From assembly GCA_014801985.1 (NCBI GenBank), contig JAAVDD010000047.1:1-35281 (forward strand): a stretch of 35,281 bases of DNA. The letters run 5' to 3'. This stretch comes from Bacteroides sp. (GTDB lineage Bacteria; Bacteroidota; Bacteroidia; Bacteroidales; Muribaculaceae). This document shows, one piece after another, positions 7,740-16,975 of the stretch (position 1 is its first letter; every line of letters begins with the position of its first letter). The notes under the pieces were generated by a model that saw nothing but the letters and a program-made list of their open reading frames with translations, made no database searches and was not told the DNA's origin. A program made the position numbers and the translations under genes.

Positions 7740-10217
7740 ATGCAAATTTCAGAAATAGCCTCACGTCTCTCCGTTTATGTGCCTTTTGAAGTAGAGATTC
7801 GCCATCTTCTTACCGATTCGCGATCTCTTGAAAGCCCTTACGACACCCTCTTCTTTGCAATCCCCACCGCCGGCAACGACGGTCATCGTTATATCCCGGA
7901 ACTGATAGAAAAAGGTGTTAAAAATTTTGTAGTCAACCGGATTCCTGAAGATTATAAAGATAGGGACGGAATCAATTGGATTGTTGTCGATGACACTGTT
8001 AAGACACTTCAAATAATTGCTACGCGCTCGTCGGAATATGAGGGTGAGATACTTGCCATAACCGGAAGTCGGGGGAAAACCACTCTCAAGGAGTGGATAT
8101 TCCAACTTATGGAACCACTTTCGGACATCGCTCGTTCTCCGCGCAGCTATAATTCCCGGATTGGGGTGCCGCTATCTATGTGGGAAATAAAACCTTCCAC
8201 ATCTTTGGCTATAATTGAGGCCGGAATATCCCAAGCCGGAGAAATGGCGGCCTTGGCTGAATGTATCCGGCCAGATACCGTAATCATCACCAATGTCGGG
8301 GAAGCCCATGCCGATGGATTCGCCTCCATTAGAGATAAAGCTCTTGAAAAGCTCATACTGGCTGAAGGCCCCGACACAAAGAAAGTCATTTTCTGTGCAG
8401 ATTCCCCAATAGTGGCCGAAGCTGTGGCTGAAGAGGTGGAAAAGGGGCGCATCGATGTTAACAGACTGCTTTCATGGAGTTCGGAAGGGAAAAACGCAGA
8501 TCTGAACATCAATGCTATTCCGATAGGGAAAGATGAAATGGAAGTGGAATACAGGTATCATGATAAAAGCGGCAAATTCAAAGCACCGTTTTCCACACAG
8601 TCCGATCTGGAGAATGGAATCCATGCGTTGGCATTCATGCTCCTTTCAGGAATAGATGAGGACACCATTGCCCAAAGGTTTTCAAATCTTCATAAAATCG
8701 GAACCAGATTGAATGTGACGGAGGGTGTGAACGGATGCTCAGTGGTTCTTGATCAATACACATCCGATTTCTCCTCTCTACGTCCTGCCCTTGATTTTAT
8801 CCGACGCAGAAAGACTCCGGGACAAAGCATAACGCTCGTGCTAAGTGATCTTCATCATGAAGACCTCTCACCCGACCGTCTTTACAAGGAGATTGCCTGG
8901 CTTATCGACCGAGCCGACGTGGACCGATTCATCTGCGTTGGGCCGGCTCTTAAACAACATTCAGAAACTTTCCCCTCCTCCACCCTCTTCTTCGAGAATG
9001 CCTCCGACCTTACTTCAATCCTTTCTCCCTCAGATTTTGCCGATGAAGTGGTGCTCGTGAAGGGTTCACCTGAATTTCCGCTTGATTCAGTGGCGGAGAT
9101 GCTGGAGACACGCAAACATGAGACAGTGTTGGAGGTGAACCTTGATTCTATCATATCCAATTATAATTATTTCCGGGAGGCTCTGCCGAAAGGAGTGGGA
9201 ATTGTGTGCATGGTGAAAGCCTCCGGATACGGAGCCGGAAGTTACGAGATAGCCAAAACACTTCAGGATTGCGGAGCCGCTTATCTCGCCGTAGCTGTGC
9301 TCGACGAAGGCATAGAGTTGCGTCGTCGTGGAATCACTATGCCTATCATGGTGATGAATCCAAAAGTGGTGAATTATAAATCCATGTTCGCCAACCGTCT
9401 GGAACCGGAAATATATTCCTTCGGAATGCTTGAGGATGTTATAGTGGAGGCTCGAAAGAATGGAATAAAAGATTATCCGGTGCATATAAAGCTTGATACC
9501 GGTATGCACCGTATGGGCTTCATTGAAGAGGAACTCCCGCGCCTTATGGAGATTCTCAATGCCAGCGATGAAGTTACTCCTCGCTCGGTGTTCTCGCATC
9601 TTGCCACAGCCGACTGCCCCGATATGAACGACTATACGGAATTGCAACTTTCAAGATTCAGGAAATACACCGACTATATGATTGCGAATTACCCCCAAAG
9701 AATATTACGCCATATTCTTAATTCGGCCGGTATTCTTCGATATCCCCAACATCATTACGACATGGCTCGTCTCGGAATAGGTCTTTATGGAGCCAATACA
9801 CTTCCTCCGGATATGGAACGTCCGCTGGCAGTCGTATCCACACTACGCACGATGATAATCAACATCCGCGACTACGAGCCGGGCGAAACGATTGGATACG
9901 GGAGATATGGAAAGATAAAGCGTCGTTCGCGCATCGCCACTATCCCAATCGGATATGCCGATGGAATGAACCGTCATTTTGGAAGAGGGAATGTGTCTGT
10001 GCTGGTAAACGGGAAATGGGCACCTACTATCGGGAACATCTGTATGGATGCCTGCATGATCGATGTAACGGGCATCGACTGCATGGTCGGCGATTCAGTT
10101 GAGATTTTCGGACGCAATGCATCTCTACAGCGCCTCGCCGACGCACTTGACACCATTCCTTACGAGGTGCTTACTTCGGTATCTCCAAGAGTAAAGCGCG
10201 TTTACTACCGCGAATAG
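7740..10217 (+). CDS. Bifunctional MurF / alanine racemase
   Basis: This 825-residue fusion, known from Bacteroidetes, joins UDP-MurNAc-tripeptide:D-Ala-D-Ala ligase (about residues 1-460) to a PLP-dependent alanine racemase (about 465-825), linking D-alanine supply to its use in peptidoglycan precursors. The ligase half has its P-loop at 109-115 (GSRGKTT), then YNSRIGVPLS and TNVGEAHADGF. The racemase half has the PLP lysine at K493 (MVKASGYGAG), the catalytic tyrosine at Y720 (IGYGRYG), PIGYADGMNRHFG and NICMDACMIDV. Two ligase motifs are unusual: arginine replaces the common asparagine in the P-loop, and the DxYNAxPxS-like block reads LDQYTSDFSSL. The gene is the last of the mtaB operon and meets xseB tail to tail with a 3-bp gap. 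Confidence 0.95.
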   Translation: MQISEIASRLSVYVPFEVEIRHLLTDSRSLESPYDTLFFAIPTAGNDGHRYIPELIEKGVKNFVVNRIPEDYKDRDGINWIVVDDTVKTLQIIATRSSEYEGEILAITGSRGKTTLKEWIFQLMEPLSDIARSPRSYNSRIGVPLSMWEIKPSTSLAIIEAGISQAGEMAALAECIRPDTVIITNVGEAHADGFASIRDKALEKLILAEGPDTKKVIFCADSPIVAEAVAEEVEKGRIDVNRLLSWSSEGKNADLNINAIPIGKDEMEVEYRYHDKSGKFKAPFSTQSDLENGIHALAFMLLSGIDEDTIAQRFSNLHKIGTRLNVTEGVNGCSVVLDQYTSDFSSLRPALDFIRRRKTPGQSITLVLSDLHHEDLSPDRLYKEIAWLIDRADVDRFICVGPALKQHSETFPSSTLFFENASDLTSILSPSDFADEVVLVKGSPEFPLDSVAEMLETRKHETVLEVNLDSIISNYNYFREALPKGVGIVCMVKASGYGAGSYEIAKTLQDCGAAYLAVAVLDEGIELRRRGITMPIMVMNPKVVNYKSMFANRLEPEIYSFGMLEDVIVEARKNGIKDYPVHIKLDTGMHRMGFIEEELPRLMEILNASDEVTPRSVFSHLATADCPDMNDYTELQLSRFRKYTDYMIANYPQRILRHILNSAGILRYPQHHYDMARLGIGLYGANTLPPDMERPLAVVSTLRTMIINIRDYEPGETIGYGRYGKIKRRSRIATIPIGYADGMNRHFGRGNVSVLVNGKWAPTIGNICMDACMIDVTGIDCMVGDSVEIFGRNASLQRLADALDTIPYEVLTSVSPRVKRVYYRE

Positions 10218-10220
10218 GAT

Positions 10221-10427
10221 TCAGACAAGTTTACGGAGCTCTTCAAGACATTGCTCTACTTCATTGTTGGTCTTGAAAAGCGATTCCTTACAGAATTTCA
10301 ACAGGACAGTGGCACGGGAAGTATATTCGGCCAACCGGTCAATATCACAGTTTTCCGATTCCATTGTCCTGATGATTTTTTCAAGTTCCGCGAGCGCGGA
10401 GGAGTATGTGAGTTCTTTTGTATCCAT
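10221..10427 (-). CDS. xseB: Exodeoxyribonuclease VII small subunit
   Basis: XseB is the small helical subunit that binds several-fold to XseA in exonuclease VII, a single-strand-specific DNA nuclease. The 68-residue sequence follows the family pattern: TYSSALAELEKIIRTMESENCDIDRLAEYTSRATVLLKFC is split over two amphipathic helices, with the hallmark LEKI(I/V)..(M/L)E spacing. It lies 26 nt after xseA on the same strand, the usual arrangement, and is the last gene of the nnr-DUF4831-xseA-xseB group. Confidence 0.93.
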   Translation of the reverse strand: MDTKELTYSSALAELEKIIRTMESENCDIDRLAEYTSRATVLLKFCKESLFKTNNEVEQCLEELRKLV

Positions 10428-10453
10428 GGCGTTATATATTTTTAAGTAGCTAC

Positions 10454-11755
10454 TTATTCAATTACCGATTCCCGTTCCCCTTTATAGAACTGAGTCACCA
10501 CCCTGTCGCCACTCTTTAATAAGGATGAATCATAGACTGCTTTGCCATTTTTTCGCGTTATGCTGTATCCTCGACGAAGGGTGTTCTCCGGACTCAGTAA
10601 CCTTAGCATATCCTCCAACCGCTCCAATTTCATGCGTGGGCGCTCCACAATCCCTTTCAGAATCTCAGTGAGACGCATACGGATCATCTCCACAGTCGCG
10701 GTGGATGTGGATAATTTTCTTTCTACGGCCCTTTCCACCCTACGCCTTATCTCCCCCAATGCATTCTCCTGCTTCATTACAGCTGTGTTCACCTTGGCCG
10801 GTAGAAGATTCTCTATATTTGAGAGCCGAAGTTTCTCACCCTGCATACGATCAGATACATATCCGGCTATCTCCCTTACTGCATCTTCAGTCTCCCTCCA
10901 TGCATTTCGACAGCATTCCACCAGGAAATCGGCAACGGCAGTCGGAGTCTTACAACGACGGCAAGCTATCTCATCCAGCACATTGCGGTCGCGCTCATGT
11001 CCTATCCCGACAATGACCGGGAGAGGAAATGTAGCAACACGCCGTGCAAGTTCAAGATTATCGAATCCATGCATATCAGTGGTGGAACCTCCTCCGCGTA
11101 TTATTACGGCACAATCCCAGAAATCAATAGTGGATTCTATGAAATCGAGAGCTGCAGTTACACTGGCAGCCGTACGCTCACCTTGCATGACTGCGGGCAC
11201 AAGAAGAGGATAGAATTTGAATCCCTCAGGCGAATTATGAAGGTGATCCATGAAGTCGCCAAAACCCGCTGCCCCTTCAGCAGATACCACGGCTATCCGC
11301 TGTGGCAGAAGTGGAAAAGGGAGGGAGCGGTTCTGCTCCAATACCCCTTCCTTACGAAGACTCTCAAGTATCTCCCGACGCTGGCGTTCAAGATCCCCAA
11401 GAGTATAAGTCGGATCAATATCCGAAATACTGAAGGATAGGCCAAAAACATTATGATGAGTGGCGGATCCGCAGACCATCACTTTCAAACCGGAGCGTAT
11501 CACGCTCCCCGTGCCGTCAAGAAACTTAGCTTGAAGCAAGCGGTAGGTGTTGCTCCATATCATGGCTCGCATCTTAGCCCTGACTTGGCCGTTGGCTTCA
11601 TCCTTCTCTATGAGTTCCATATAGCAATGGCCTCCTGCAGAACGCACGTCGCTCAACTCTGCAGTAATCCAGACATCCTGAAGAGATGGATTCATTCGTA
11701 TTGTATCGCCGAGAATCTGCTGGTAGGCGAAAAGGGTGATGGGATTAGCGTTCAT
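10454..11755 (-). CDS. xseA: Exodeoxyribonuclease VII large subunit
   Basis: XseA is the catalytic subunit of exonuclease VII, which trims single-stranded DNA from both ends in repair. Its 433 residues show an N-terminal OB-fold (through GHCYMELIEKD and MIWSNTYRLL), GLSFSISDIDPTYTLGDLERQR, and the catalytic domain with PQRIAVVSAEGAAGFGDF, IIRGGGSTTDMHGFDNLELAR and VIVGIGHERDRNVLDEIA. A long helical C-terminal region ends with the short RRGYSITRKNG motif. The start overlaps the end of the upstream DUF4831 gene by 11 bp, and xseB follows closely, so these genes are cotranscribed. Confidence 0.96.
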   Translation of the reverse strand: MNANPITLFAYQQILGDTIRMNPSLQDVWITAELSDVRSAGGHCYMELIEKDEANGQVRAKMRAMIWSNTYRLLQAKFLDGTGSVIRSGLKVMVCGSATHHNVFGLSFSISDIDPTYTLGDLERQRREILESLRKEGVLEQNRSLPFPLLPQRIAVVSAEGAAGFGDFMDHLHNSPEGFKFYPLLVPAVMQGERTAASVTAALDFIESTIDFWDCAVIIRGGGSTTDMHGFDNLELARRVATFPLPVIVGIGHERDRNVLDEIACRRCKTPTAVADFLVECCRNAWRETEDAVREIAGYVSDRMQGEKLRLSNIENLLPAKVNTAVMKQENALGEIRRRVERAVERKLSTSTATVEMIRMRLTEILKGIVERPRMKLERLEDMLRLLSPENTLRRGYSITRKNGKAVYDSSLLKSGDRVVTQFYKGERESVIE

Positions 11756-12848
11756 TCTCCCCTATCTCCTTTACCGCTCCTGTGGCCGGATCGAACACTG
11801 CATACGACGGTGCTTTCTTATCTGTGAAAAGAGTCGGGGCCAGACCGAAACGTATCCCGAACTGTGCGAAATCGAAATCTTTTTCATATAGTTTCTCTCC
11901 TGAGAGAGAAAGTGATATCTTTGCACTTCCTGGAATTACATACATCACTGCATCCTTGGGGAGCTTCTTGGATTCTCCCTTCACATCGACCGGAAGTTCC
12001 GGTTCATTGCCGATGGCTACGGATATATAGACGGGATCACCGGAGAGGTCATCCGGCCCTACAAATCCGGCAAAGTCACTCATTCTGAATAGTACGGTGC
12101 GACCATCCTCCTCCGGTTTGAATGTATAGGTGCGTGTCACTGTCTCGCTTTCCACACTACCACGGAATGCAGCTGTAATGCTCTGTTCCTGATGTTCAAG
12201 TGACGCAAGCATTAGTTCGAGCTGCCGCCCGTCTGTGGGCATAGTCTCTGCGGTGCCTCTGGTAAGCGAAATTTTGGAATCCCTTATCTCCATCAGACTT
12301 TCGGCAAGCATCTGGGCCTGTTTGGCGGAAGATTGGGATGCAAGGAAGTCTTCATCCACATATTTCAGATATTCCTGCATATCTATTTTATCAGATGAAG
12401 CTTTTTTTGAATTATCTGAAAAACCTTCGGCGGAGCGCGTTAGCATATTATTGCCCGGAAGCTCCACTTCCTTATTGATGGCAAGAAGCATTCCACTGTT
12501 ATCGACACAAATATAAGTCAACGCACCGGGTTTGAGCTGCATGAGATACTGTTCCTCCTCGTCGGGAACACCGTATGTGCGCATCTTGACATCGGTGACA
12601 TTCCAAGATTCTGAATCTACTTTCACCACATTGTCAGTTCCGATATATTTCTTGGCATATTGGTAATATTTCCCTGCCTTCTTCACTGTATGTTCGGCCG
12701 TAACCTCTATCTCCAACATAGTGTTGGGAAGAGTATAGACCAACCCGTATTCATTATGTTTCTCTGCCGTAAGTAATTTAGTCTGCTGACTCCAGCCTGT
12801 GGCCGAAAAAAATAGCAATGACGCCACGGCTATAATAAGTTTCTTCAT
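11745..12848 (-). CDS. DUF4831 family exported protein
   Basis: The 367-residue protein starts with a clear signal peptide (MKKLIIAVASLLFFSATGWSQ, cleavage near residue 21), so it should be exported to the periplasm or outer membrane. It has no later transmembrane helix. The body matches my memory of DUF4831, a Bacteroidetes family of unknown function: an early NEYGLVYTLPNT block, YAKKYIG, and a central region on DSKISLTRG and DGRQLELML. No enzyme motif is visible. It follows nnr after 36 nt and overlaps xseA, yet a functional tie to DNA repair or cofactor repair is not evident; the linkage may simply be historical. Confidence 0.82.
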   Translation of the reverse strand: MKKLIIAVASLLFFSATGWSQQTKLLTAEKHNEYGLVYTLPNTMLEIEVTAEHTVKKAGKYYQYAKKYIGTDNVVKVDSESWNVTDVKMRTYGVPDEEEQYLMQLKPGALTYICVDNSGMLLAINKEVELPGNNMLTRSAEGFSDNSKKASSDKIDMQEYLKYVDEDFLASQSSAKQAQMLAESLMEIRDSKISLTRGTAETMPTDGRQLELMLASLEHQEQSITAAFRGSVESETVTRTYTFKPEEDGRTVLFRMSDFAGFVGPDDLSGDPVYISVAIGNEPELPVDVKGESKKLPKDAVMYVIPGSAKISLSLSGEKLYEKDFDFAQFGIRFGLAPTLFTDKKAPSYAVFDPATGAVKEIGENER

Positions 12849-12884
12849 ATTCTCTTATCTATTTCTCCTATTATAATTAGCCGT

Positions 12885-14417
12885 TTACCCGTGCATCACC
12901 ATGTGAATGGCTCTTCCGACACGGTCGGAGATATCAGTGGCCATTATTCCAAATTCTCCCAATTCTTCTGCAGCCAGGTCACCGGCCAGACCATGCACAT
13001 AGACCCCCACCATAGCGGCAATCTCCGGTTCATATCCTTGCGCGAGGAATGCTCCGATGATTCCTGACAACACATCGCCGGAACCGGCGGTTGCCATTCC
13101 TGGGTTACCGGTGGAATTAATGGTAACACGCCCCGTGGAAGGACGGACCACCATAGTATAATGACCTTTTAGAACAATCACTATCTTATATCTGCGAGCC
13201 ATCTCTATGGCTGTCTTCAGACGGTCTTCCGTAGAGTTATGCTCCCCGAATAATCGGTCGAATTCACCTGCATGTGGGGTGATGACAGTGCGTGATGGTG
13301 GAAGCATTGTCAGCAGCGCCGGACGCTTGGCTATGCAGTTAAGGGCATCGGCGTCAAGAAGAATCGAATTGGGAACATTCTTCAGCAAGCCTTCAAGGGC
13401 GGAGACAGTCTGTTCATGTGCACCCAATCCGGGACCGACAATCACTGCCTGATGCCCATGGTGAAGGGTCATATCTGTGATGAAATGCTCGTTGCGGTCG
13501 GGTTCGAACATAACTTCCGGAGCTGCTGTCTGCACAATATTAAGAGCTCCGCGAGGTCCATGGACCGTTGCAAGACCGACACCACTTCTAAGAGCGGCAC
13601 GCGAAGATAAGACGGATGCCCCCACAAGACCGGTGCTGCCGGCAAAAAAGATTGCGGAACCATAATCGCGCTTGGCGGTGAAGGGGTGACGCATCTTTAG
13701 CATAGCGCGTATGTTGCGGTTGTCAACCCAAAAGAAATCTGTCTTGAGTGTCTTTATCGTGGTTTCATCGAGATCGATATCAAGGAGCTTCCATTCGCCG
13801 AGTATCTCATAGTTCTCTTCAAAGAAGAAGGATAGTCGGGGAATCTGGAAGGCGAGTGTAAGATCCGCATGTATCATGTCGCGACGATTTGCCTGCGAAC
13901 TCCAGTCGTTCCATTCTCCGTAGAGACCAGATGGTATATCGATTGATACAACGTATGCACCGGAATCATTGATATATCGGGCCACCATAACGAAGCCTCC
14001 CATCATGGGGCCTTTAAGTCCGGATCCGAAGAGCCCATCGAGCACCACATCGCTCTCCCCTAATGCAGGCGGATTAAATTCCTTCGTCACTTCGATAAAT
14101 TTCAATCCGTCGATGGCAAGGAGTTTCTTTCGCTCCTCATTGCAGTCATGGCTTAGTTTTCCTCCCACGTTAAAGAGATAGACCTCCACATTCTGATAAC
14201 CCTGTTCAAAAAGGATTCGGGCCACTGCCAGTGCATCGCCACCGTTGTTGCCGGGGCCGGCCATGACCACTATGCGGCGGCTCGGAAGGAAGCGGCTCAT
14301 CATCTCGACGGCCACTGCCGAGGCGGCCCGCTCCATCAAATCTATTGTGCTTATACCTTGCACCTGACACGTGGCCAAGTCAAGGTCTCGTATAGCTTGC
14401 GATGATAATATCTTCAT
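12885..14417 (-). CDS. nnr: Bifunctional NAD(P)H-hydrate epimerase / ADP-dependent NAD(P)H-hydrate dehydratase
   Basis: Nnr repairs hydrated NADH and NADPH: the N-terminal YjeF domain interconverts the R and S hydrates and the C-terminal ribokinase-like domain dehydrates the S form using ADP. The epimerase half (about 1-215) contains MAGPGNNGGDALAVARIL and VVLDGLFGSGLKG. The dehydratase half (about 230-510) contains GSAIFFAGSTGLVGASVLS, VGPGLGAHE, LLDADALN, VITPHAGEFDRLFG, VLKGHYTMV and GNPGMATAGSGDVLSGIIG with its catalytic aspartate. The 510-residue length is usual. It heads the minus-strand group with DUF4831 and xseAB. A -7-like TAATTTTG lies about 110 nt upstream. Confidence 0.96.
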   Translation of the reverse strand: MKILSSQAIRDLDLATCQVQGISTIDLMERAASAVAVEMMSRFLPSRRIVVMAGPGNNGGDALAVARILFEQGYQNVEVYLFNVGGKLSHDCNEERKKLLAIDGLKFIEVTKEFNPPALGESDVVLDGLFGSGLKGPMMGGFVMVARYINDSGAYVVSIDIPSGLYGEWNDWSSQANRRDMIHADLTLAFQIPRLSFFFEENYEILGEWKLLDIDLDETTIKTLKTDFFWVDNRNIRAMLKMRHPFTAKRDYGSAIFFAGSTGLVGASVLSSRAALRSGVGLATVHGPRGALNIVQTAAPEVMFEPDRNEHFITDMTLHHGHQAVIVGPGLGAHEQTVSALEGLLKNVPNSILLDADALNCIAKRPALLTMLPPSRTVITPHAGEFDRLFGEHNSTEDRLKTAIEMARRYKIVIVLKGHYTMVVRPSTGRVTINSTGNPGMATAGSGDVLSGIIGAFLAQGYEPEIAAMVGVYVHGLAGDLAAEELGEFGIMATDISDRVGRAIHMVMHG

Positions 14418-14591
14418 TTCTATCTTGCTTTCCTTAAAAACGCTTCTCCCCTCCCACAGGGAGTTCTTTCAATCGCAGAGAGGTCGTCTCGGCAACATCT
14501 TGCGTTATTCTATCCCCAATGTACAAAATTAACAAAAATTCCCGACAATATGGAGCCTTACCATCATTTTTTAAGAAATTTTGCTTTAATA
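14418..14591 (-). promoter_or_regulatory. nnr upstream region with candidate -7 element
   Basis: This gap before nnr has no gene. Reading leftward, TAATTTTG at 14531-14524 matches the -7 consensus, but the nearest TTG (14548-14546) is only 14 nt away, too close for a standard -33. The leader of about 100 nt would contain a small CTCCC/GGGAG hairpin near 14450-14465. Confidence 0.3.
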
Positions 14592-14628
14592 GAATAAAAA
14601 GCGGCCGTTTCCATCAGGAAACGACCGC
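14592..14628 (-). terminator. Intrinsic terminator of fba
   Basis: On the minus strand a 12-bp stem (GCGGTCGTTTCC with GGAAACGGCCGC, one G-T pair) closes a 4-nt loop and runs straight into TTTTTATTC. It lies 28 nt after the aldolase stop codon and separates fba from nnr. Confidence 0.85.
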
Positions 14629-14655
14629 CTTATAATGGATTTTTATATCCTTCAA

Positions 14656-15657
14656 TTATTCTGCCTTGCCGTCAGAACCAAGCACGTTAAGAATCTTATG
14701 CTTGTAGAGTTTCTCCATCTCATCGCGTGCCGGGCCGAGGTATTTACGGGGATCGAACTCAGCGGGCTTCTCATTGAAGACCTTACGCACTGCAGCTGTC
14801 ATAGCGAGACGGCTGTCGGAGTCGATATTGATCTTGCAAACATCCATCTTGGCTGCCTTGCGAAGTTCCTCCTCGGGGATACCGATAGCGTTGGGGAGCT
14901 TGCCACCGTTGGAGTTGATGATATCAACATATTCCTGGGGAACTGAAGAAGAACCGTGAAGAACGATAGGGAAGCCGGGGATCTTAGCCTCTACACCCTC
15001 AAGCACGTCGAATGCCAAAGGAGGGGGAACAAGACGGCCGGTCTTGGGATCAACTGTGCACTGTTCGGGAGTGAACTTGTAAGCACCGTGAGATGTACCG
15101 ATAGAGATAGCGAGTGAATCAACACCTGTGCGGGTAACGAAATCAACCACCTCCTCAGGGTCAGTGTAGGTGTGATGGTCAGAGCTTACCTCATCCTCAA
15201 CACCTGCGAGAACACCAAGCTCACCCTCTACTGTAACGCCATATTTGTGGGCATATTCACATACCTTCTTTGTAAGCTCGACATTCTCTTCGTAAGGAAG
15301 ATGGCTACCATCGATCATTACAGATGAGAAACCGTTGTCAACACAGTCTTTGCAAAGCTCGAAGCTATCACCGTGATCGAGGTGAAGTACAATCTGGGGA
15401 TGCTCCCAACCAAGAGACTTGGCATATTCTACAGCACCCTGTGCCATGTAACGGAGAAGGATGGGGTTTGCATAATTACGAGCACCCTTGGATACCTGAA
15501 GGATAACGGGAGACTTAGTGTCGGCCGCTGCCTTGATGATAGCCTGAAGCTGCTCCATGTTGTTGAAGTTGAATGCGGGGATAGCGTAGCCGCCATGAAC
15601 TGCCTTTTCGAACATCTCTTTTGTGTTCACAAGGCCTAAGCTTTTGTAATCTACCAT
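14656..15657 (-). CDS. fba: Class II fructose-bisphosphate aldolase
   Basis: This zinc-dependent aldolase interconverts fructose 1,6-bisphosphate with dihydroxyacetone phosphate and glyceraldehyde 3-phosphate. Visible motifs include IPAFNFNNMEQLQAI, VLHLDHGDSFELC (zinc histidine and catalytic aspartate), SVMIDGSHLPYEEN, VEGELGVLAG, the phosphate-binding GTSHGAYKF and VLHGSSSVP. I choose the ATG at 15657 (MVDYKSLGLVNTKEMF), which gives 333 residues and the family-typical N-terminus. The longer open frame to 15702 would run through the predicted transcription start. It stands alone between its own promoter and terminator, as expected for a strongly expressed glycolytic gene. Confidence 0.97.
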   Translation of the reverse strand: MVDYKSLGLVNTKEMFEKAVHGGYAIPAFNFNNMEQLQAIIKAAADTKSPVILQVSKGARNYANPILLRYMAQGAVEYAKSLGWEHPQIVLHLDHGDSFELCKDCVDNGFSSVMIDGSHLPYEENVELTKKVCEYAHKYGVTVEGELGVLAGVEDEVSSDHHTYTDPEEVVDFVTRTGVDSLAISIGTSHGAYKFTPEQCTVDPKTGRLVPPPLAFDVLEGVEAKIPGFPIVLHGSSSVPQEYVDIINSNGGKLPNAIGIPEEELRKAAKMDVCKINIDSDSRLAMTAAVRKVFNEKPAEFDPRKYLGPARDEMEKLYKHKILNVLGSDGKAE

Positions 15658-15699
15658 GATTTGCTTTATAATAAATTTGGTGTTTTTTCTATATCTCTG

Positions 15700-15730
15700 C
15701 AAATATAGAAAAATTTCCCCAATGACACAA
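15700..15730 (-). promoter_or_regulatory. Promoter of fba
   Basis: Leftward TTG (15730-15728), 20 nt, then TATATTTG (15707-15700): a perfect Bacteroidetes-type promoter. Transcription should start near 15694, leaving a leader of about 37 nt and excluding the longer in-frame start at 15702. Confidence 0.8.
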
Positions 15731-15759
15731 AATTTTTTCCATATATTACAATTCTTGAT

Positions 15760-15767
15760 TAACTTTG
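15760..15767 (+). promoter_or_regulatory. -7 element of the sugar transporter promoter
   Basis: TAACTTTG matches the -7 consensus. At the -33 distance there is only a T-run (15733-15738), not TTG. The -33 area overlaps that of the divergent fba promoter, so the two promoters could compete or share an activator. Confidence 0.5.
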
Positions 15768-15793
15768 TGACGTTTTAACAACTCCCATTGATT

Positions 15794-16975
15794 ATGAATC
15801 TCGTTCCGAAGAAATATATAGTGCCCTTCATTCTCATTACATCCCTTTTTTTCATCTGGGGATTTGCCAGGGCGGTGCTCGATGTACTTAACAAGCATTT
15901 TCAGGATATGCTTTCGATTAGCATCACGCAGTCGGCCATGATACAGGCTACGACCTATCTGGGATACTTCCTTATGGCACTCCCGGCAGGAATTATTATA
16001 ACGCGCGGAGGTTATCGCAGAGGCGTGGTCTTAGGATTATGTCTATTTGCGGTTGGGGCCTTCATGTTCATTCCGGGGGAAAGACTTATGTCGTTTGGTG
16101 TGTTTCTTGCCGCTCTCTTTATAATTGGGTGTGGACTGGCGATTCTGGAAACGGCGGCTAATCCATACGCCGCCGAACTGGGGGATCCTGCCACATCTTC
16201 GTCGCGCCTCAATCTTGCGCAGTCGCTTAATGGTCTTGGGTGCATCCTTGGGCCTGTCGTGATGGGAGGGTTCCTTTTTTCAGGGAAGGATTCTTCTGTG
16301 GCGCTTCCATATTCCATCATGGGGATAGCAGTGGCGGTGGCGGCAGCGGTGTTCTCAAGGGTCTCGCTCCCTGAGATTAAACGTGTGGAGACTGATTCTC
16401 AAGAGGAAAGCCTCGGCACGACCATTAAGTCCCTGTGGAAGTCAGGATTGTTCAGAATCGGCATTCTCACTCTATTCTGTTATGAAATTGCGGAGATATC
16501 TATAAATTCTCTCTTTATAAATTATGTGCTTTCTGCCGGATGGATGGATAAATCAGCAGCCACTGCACTCCTATCTTTCGGAGCTTTGGGCCTTTTCATG
16601 TTGGCAAGGATTGCAGGAAGCTGGGTTATGAGCCGCGTGGCAGCGGTGAAAGTGCTACTGGCATGCGGAATCGGGGCTGCATCAGGAGCCTTACTTGTTT
16701 CCCTCAATTTAGGGTGGATATCGGCAGTCGGCCTTTTCGCGTGTTATGCATTCGAGGCCATAATGTTTCCCACGATATTTGCTCTGACTATTTCGGGAGT
16801 GAAAGGGAATGTAAAGATTGCCTCCTCCTTCCTTATGATGACCCCGATTGGAGGAGCTGTCGGCACTCTATTGATGGGAATGATTGCCGACAGAATAGAT
16901 ATCTCGACTGCTTTTATAGTTCCGGCGATCGCATATTTCTCAGTGATCGTCTATGCTATGATCCGCAGGAAATAA
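15794..16975 (+). CDS. Sugar MFS transporter, FucP-like
   Basis: A 12-helix major-facilitator protein of the fucose:H+ symporter/glucose-galactose transporter type. Family features are SLFFIWGFARAVLDVLNKHFQ in helix 1 (seen as two adjacent blocks), TYLGYFLMALPAGIII, the RGGYRRGVVLGL loop and ILETAANPYAAELGDP. The start is taken at the ATG at 15794 (MNLVPKKY), 6 nt after a TTG that also keeps the frame open. Substrate cannot be read from sequence; members carry fucose, glucose, galactose, N-acetylglucosamine and others. It is divergent from fba, and its end overlaps a PfkB kinase on the other strand by 20 bp. Confidence 0.92.
   Translation: MNLVPKKYIVPFILITSLFFIWGFARAVLDVLNKHFQDMLSISITQSAMIQATTYLGYFLMALPAGIIITRGGYRRGVVLGLCLFAVGAFMFIPGERLMSFGVFLAALFIIGCGLAILETAANPYAAELGDPATSSSRLNLAQSLNGLGCILGPVVMGGFLFSGKDSSVALPYSIMGIAVAVAAAVFSRVSLPEIKRVETDSQEESLGTTIKSLWKSGLFRIGILTLFCYEIAEISINSLFINYVLSAGWMDKSAATALLSFGALGLFMLARIAGSWVMSRVAAVKVLLACGIGAASGALLVSLNLGWISAVGLFACYAFEAIMFPTIFALTISGVKGNVKIASSFLMMTPIGGAVGTLLMGMIADRIDISTAFIVPAIAYFSVIVYAMIRRK

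Noticed and set aside
9087..9647. 186-codon minus-strand frame opposite the racemase half
   Set aside because: Antisense to highly conserved Alr sequence, rich in histidine and tyrosine in a way that mirrors the sense codons; no family resemblance.
10542..11213. 223-codon plus-strand frame opposite xseA
   Set aside because: Serine/arginine-rich translation typical of an antisense frame; xseA motifs are intact on the other strand.
15658..15702. Longer fba start
   Set aside because: The extension overlaps the predicted transcription start and precedes the family-typical MVDYKSLGLVNTKEMF start.
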